DNA of 64,000 bases, taken from the NCBI GenBank assembly GCA_944324645.1, contig CALUXB010000002.1, positions 62,001 to 126,000 of the forward strand, given 5' to 3'. The stretch's first letter is position 1, and each line of letters opens with the position of its first letter. Shown piece by piece: positions 60,772 through 64,000 of this stretch. Position numbers and translations under genes: made by a program. The DNA is from an uncultured Elusimicrobiales bacterium. Lineage in GTDB: Bacteria; Elusimicrobiota; Elusimicrobia; Elusimicrobiales; Elusimicrobiaceae. The notes under the pieces are model-generated. The model ran no database searches and was not told where the DNA came from. It saw only the letters and a program-made list of their open reading frames with translations.

Positions 60772-61180
60772 AGCCTTCCTTCTCATCGTAAGACGCCGTA
60801 ATAACAGAACGCAGCCCCCCGCGCGGCGTGAAAACACCCGTTACTACCGCCCACTTGGGCTGGCAGGCTTTTACCACATCGTCCAAAATTTTATTGGCGA
60901 TATTTTCCATAAAAATCCCCATATCGCGATATTCCAACAGGTAATATTTCAGACTTTTCAGCTCCAGACACAATTCATTAGGCACATATTCAATGGTAAT
61001 CACACCAAAATCCGGCAAGCCCGTCTTGGGGCACACCGACGTAAATTCCGGCAATTCTATTTTAATAGTATAATTGCGTTTGTATTGGTTGGGCCAGCAT
61101 TGAATTTGCGGCAACACCACATCTGCGTTTTTGCGTGCGTGGTCCGAAGTATATCCAAAATCAATATCCTGTGTTTTCAT
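60758..61180 (-). CDS. queF: NADPH-dependent 7-cyano-7-deazaguanine reductase
   Basis: QueF reduces preQ0 to preQ1 for queuosine in tRNA wobble positions. The 140-residue protein is the short (YkvM) type: EFTSVCPKTGLPDFGVITIE holds the nucleophilic Cys and the Asp, and ELKSLKYYLLEYRDMGIFME is the NADPH/substrate signature. ATG 61180 overlaps the ATPase stop (ATGA); an earlier in-frame codon lies inside the ATPase. It overlaps the following membrane-protein gene by 14 nt. No other que genes are in the window. Confidence 0.95.
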   Translation of the reverse strand: MKTQDIDFGYTSDHARKNADVVLPQIQCWPNQYKRNYTIKIELPEFTSVCPKTGLPDFGVITIEYVPNELCLELKSLKYYLLEYRDMGIFMENIANKILDDVVKACQPKWAVVTGVFTPRGGLRSVITASYDEKEGYGTK

Positions 61181-63123
61181 TTGACGTTTAATAACCTCGC
61201 AGAGTTTAAAAATACCACCAACACCCCGCCCAAAATACCTGCCGGCACCCAGTACCAACCGTCTATCGCTGCCGCGGGAGCAAACAGAACAACCCCCAAC
61301 AGCACCAAATTACACAGTAAGCACAACAATACATTGCCGCGCACGCGGGCAGAAAGTTTTTGGTTAATAGAGAACAAATCTTTAATACTGCCTAAATCTG
61401 AACGTTTTATAATCACATCCACCCAATTATTATAAACGTTTTTGCCGGAAGAAAAAACCACCCCTGCTTCGGCACGCAACAAAGCGGTAATATCGTTAAA
61501 CCCATCCCCCACCATCACCGCCTTCTTGCCAAGGGCGCTGAAATTGCCCAAAATCTCCGCCTTGGTTTGCGGAAGCACCCCGAAATTAAATTTCTCAATA
61601 CCCGCTTCTTGCGCAATAGCAGCAACGGACGCCTCATTGTCCCCAGACATCAAGATAACTTCTTTGCCCATCTCTTTTAGTGCACGCACCATTTCCACCG
61701 CACCGGGGCGCAGTTTATCATCCAGCAGCACATAACCTAAATATTTACCGTTTTTCGCGCCACAAATAATAGACTGATCCCCAAAAGACTGCTCCGGCAC
61801 CGGTACGCCCTGTTCACGCAGCCATTGCGGGCGGCCCGCCAGTAAGGTGCTTTTTCCGGAAAGGGCTTTTACACCTAAACCGGGCAGCACATCAAAACAA
61901 AGCAACTTCCGGGTAGCAATCTTATGTTCCTGCGCATAAATATTAACCGCTGAGGCAAAAGGCCCGTCCACCAACTGTTCTGCAGAGGCCAAACACTCCA
62001 GCAATTCTTTTTTTGTTTTAGCGTCGGAGGAATGGACGGAAGCCACCCGCAGTTCCCCATAGGTAAGCGTGCCCGTCTTGTCAAAAAATACGGCATCTGC
62101 CTCAGCCAATGCATCTAACGCACCCAATTCCTGCAGTACAATTTGGCGCCGCCGCGCCCCCAAACGCACAAACCACGCCGGAAAAACTGCACAAAAGAAA
62201 AAAGAAAGCGGGCAAGAAAGCCCCATTATCAACAAAAAAATACCTACCGTATGCAAAGGCCGGCGGTAATCCCCGGCCCAATAAAAATACAGATACCCCG
62301 CCACCCCCAGCACCGATGCCAACAACAACAGCCACAAGGCATACTTATCTAGGGGATCTTTGCGGATACAGCGTCGGCGTTCACTATTTTTGATTGCATT
62401 AATAATACCGGCAATGACGGATTCAGAAAGTCCCTTTTTAACCTTGACCATAATTTCCGCCCGTTTATTGAGCGTGCCGGCATATACGCGGCTGCCCAAC
62501 GTTTTGGCCGCCGGCAACATATTGCCGGTAATCAAGCTTTCATCAATTGCCGTATCTCCTTTAATAATCTCTCCTTCACAAGGCACTCGCTCCCCGGCTT
62601 TGACACGCAAAATATCCCCCTCTTTGAGCTCACGGGCAAAAGCCATCATTTCCCTCCGGCCCTGCATTAAACGGCCAGACTTAGGCAAGAAATCGTCCAA
62701 CTTTTTGATAAACACTTTGGTCCGCTCTTTGCTGCGGGCTGCCCGCAAGCCCGTCCATAAATACAAAACTACCACACAAGAGAGAGCAATATATAAATCC
62801 GGCACCGCACCGGCCAATGGACTTAAAAAGAAAGTTTTAGACAGCCCGTAACAAAACGCCGCCAATACACATACACACGCCAGCACAGAAAGAGTAACGC
62901 GAAAGCGTTCTAGGTCCCGCCACGCATTTTTAAACATTACATCGGCACAAAAAAGAAGGTTTAATAAGACTAAAACAAATACACCGGAAGCAGAACTATG
63001 CAACATCAGCAAATAGCTAATCATTACCAAAAAACAGACAGACAAAAAGAACCTGTAAGAGTAGGCTTTGGCAGGAACAGACAGGGCCGCGGCTTCGGCA
63101 GCGGCATTTTTATGGGAAGGCAT
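61177..63123 (-). CDS. P-type (P1B-like) ATPase with altered TGE and HP motifs
   Basis: This 648-residue protein resembles heavy-metal P-type ATPases. About eight hydrophobic segments are visible. IMGLSCPLSFFF (residues 299-310) carries the CPx-type metal site (Cys-Pro-Leu), FDKTGTLTYGEL (347-358) the phosphorylated Asp, and VGDGFNDITALLRA the hinge. Two key motifs differ: the actuator loop reads ESLITGNMLP, so the TGE glutamate needed for dephosphorylation is Asn, and the nucleotide domain reads LVDGPFASAV where SEHPLA-like sequence is expected. There is no N-terminal metal-binding domain. The overlaps with queF and the near-contact with the TPR gene place it in an operon. Function uncertain. 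Confidence 0.85.
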   Translation of the reverse strand: MPSHKNAAAEAAALSVPAKAYSYRFFLSVCFLVMISYLLMLHSSASGVFVLVLLNLLFCADVMFKNAWRDLERFRVTLSVLACVCVLAAFCYGLSKTFFLSPLAGAVPDLYIALSCVVVLYLWTGLRAARSKERTKVFIKKLDDFLPKSGRLMQGRREMMAFARELKEGDILRVKAGERVPCEGEIIKGDTAIDESLITGNMLPAAKTLGSRVYAGTLNKRAEIMVKVKKGLSESVIAGIINAIKNSERRRCIRKDPLDKYALWLLLLASVLGVAGYLYFYWAGDYRRPLHTVGIFLLIMGLSCPLSFFFCAVFPAWFVRLGARRRQIVLQELGALDALAEADAVFFDKTGTLTYGELRVASVHSSDAKTKKELLECLASAEQLVDGPFASAVNIYAQEHKIATRKLLCFDVLPGLGVKALSGKSTLLAGRPQWLREQGVPVPEQSFGDQSIICGAKNGKYLGYVLLDDKLRPGAVEMVRALKEMGKEVILMSGDNEASVAAIAQEAGIEKFNFGVLPQTKAEILGNFSALGKKAVMVGDGFNDITALLRAEAGVVFSSGKNVYNNWVDVIIKRSDLGSIKDLFSINQKLSARVRGNVLLCLLCNLVLLGVVLFAPAAAIDGWYWVPAGILGGVLVVFLNSARLLNVK

Positions 63124-63128
63124 AAAAA

Positions 63129-64000
63129 TTATCTCTGGTTTTGTAAGTCAAAAAAGCGGTCAGTCACTATACGCTTGCGTCCCTCTTCCGTGGTCATCAA
63201 ACGAATTTTACCCTGATAACGAAGCGCACGTTTCGGGTCCAACCGACGGGCAGCCAAATAGTGCTGTGTTGCTTCTACGGGGGACTCTAAAGCCAGCATA
63301 TCGCCCAACATTTCATAAGCAGGAGCATAGGTAGGGGCAAGCAGTTTTGCGCGGTCTGCATAAGAAATAGCTTGTTCCGTCTCCCCTTTGTTAAACAGAA
63401 GCTCGGCTGCATAGAAATAAGGCATAGCGTAGTTTGGATTTAAAGCAATAGCCTGTTGGAAATCATCCATTGCATTTTGGTAATACCCCATCTTCATAAA
63501 GGCACGGCCCCGTTCCAAATACGGACGGGGATTTTGCGGGTCCAGCTCCATCATTTGGCTATAGTCTTCTGCAGCGTTCTGATAATATCCGGCACCAAAT
63601 TGCGCCAAACCGCGGTTTAAATATAAAAGAGCGGAGGTAGGATTTAACTGCTCTGCGGCAGAAAAGTCGGTTAAGGCGTCCCCCATTTTGCCTTGTTTGC
63701 TTTTGGCTACAGCCCGGTTGAGAATTGCCATAAAATAAGTGGGCCGCAGTTGCAAGGCTTGATTCAAACTGACAATGGCTTCTTGATAATTTCCTTCATC
63801 AATATACAAAGCGCCTAAGTTGTTAAAGATTTCCGGTCTGGGATAGTTTAACTCTATAGCACGGATATAATCGCGCTTGGCAAATTCCCGGTTTTTAGCA
63901 AGCTCTTCGCGGTCTTTTACTTTCAACCGTTCATAGGCCAAACCACGGCTGGCATAGGCGGCGTAATTGTCCGGATTATTTTTGATAATGGTAGAGTAAT
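63129..64000 (-). CDS. TPR-repeat protein (N-terminal part outside window)
   Basis: The frame is open through the right edge, so the visible 289 codons are the C-terminal part. At least seven TPRs are seen (FNNLGALYIDEGNYQEAIVS, LNRGLAQFGAGYYQNAAEDY, YLERGRAFMKMGYYQNAMDD, YFYAAELLFNKGETEQAISY). A TTG at 63941 would give a shorter protein, but TPR sequence continues in frame above it. The C-terminus is basic (GRKRIVTDRFFDLQNQR). TPRs bind proteins; no catalytic domain is visible. It ends 5 nt before the P-type ATPase start, so the genes are co-transcribed. Confidence 0.85.
   Translation of the reverse strand, partial: YSTIIKNNPDNYAAYASRGLAYERLKVKDREELAKNREFAKRDYIRAIELNYPRPEIFNNLGALYIDEGNYQEAIVSLNQALQLRPTYFMAILNRAVAKSKQGKMGDALTDFSAAEQLNPTSALLYLNRGLAQFGAGYYQNAAEDYSQMMELDPQNPRPYLERGRAFMKMGYYQNAMDDFQQAIALNPNYAMPYFYAAELLFNKGETEQAISYADRAKLLAPTYAPAYEMLGDMLALESPVEATQHYLAARRLDPKRALRYQGKIRLMTTEEGRKRIVTDRFFDLQNQR

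Overview
The window looks like a chromosomal segment of a Gram-negative bacterium of the phylum Elusimicrobiota, probably a gut Elusimicrobium-like lineage. This is an inference from protein character, not a database result. The clues are two type IV pilin-like proteins with the long FTLIELLVVV-type N-terminus common in that phylum, a free-standing SWIB protein, LPS/heptose and dTDP-rhamnose genes, a Bat/MoxR operon, and moderate GC.

Layout. 1-7395: surface polysaccharide locus, with rfbA-rfbC-rfbD (truncated by the window edge) and a GT2 on the minus strand, divergent from rfbB, a pyruvyl-transferase-like gene and a WbsX/GT9 fusion. 7400-15200: accessory, defence-like region with an HTH/WYL regulator, a promoter-driven structured RNA ending in two terminators, a ClpX-like unfoldase with an unusual N-domain, a small protein resembling that N-domain, and a convergent pair of overlapping DUF262 genes. 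15500-16800: two tRNA-Arg genes (anticodons GCG and CCG) around an outer-membrane-type protein. 16900-22030: NhaC-like antiporter, Sel1/TPR protein, Cys-rich pseudopilin, unknown exported protein, SWIB protein. 22150-28180: pckA, aminotransferase, Mrp ATPase, and the DUF2157/DUF4401/GDYXXLXY trio. 28200-29900: nucleotidyltransferase-fold protein, hydrolase, tRNA-Ser(CGA). 30050-32440: ECF sigma factor, Cys-rich membrane protein (probable anti-sigma) and a DsbA-CcdA fusion. 32500-40000: MATE pump, LemA, TPM protein, then fmt-PASTA-rpe and rpsP-khpA-trmD-rplS (no rimM). 40250-48580: moxR-DUF58-batA-E. 48590-52600: gmhA, rpiB, pgi, miaB. 52600-59650: PilZ protein, a hairpin-rich element with a small basic ORF, miaA, pilin, hflX, secreted protease, plsY, gpsA, HU-like protein. 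60010-64000: membrane protein, queF, atypical P-type ATPase, and a TPR protein cut by the window end.

The most notable signals are (i) the ClpX-like module behind an attenuator-like RNA, (ii) a recurring -10 box placed exactly 6-7 nt before the ATG at eight genes, which implies leaderless mRNAs, (iii) the redox-looking ECF operon, (iv) a P-type ATPase lacking the TGE glutamate and HP histidine, and (v) the Cys-rich repeats grafted onto a pseudopilin. Most lines of evidence are motif readings by eye; pairings and homologies need computation.
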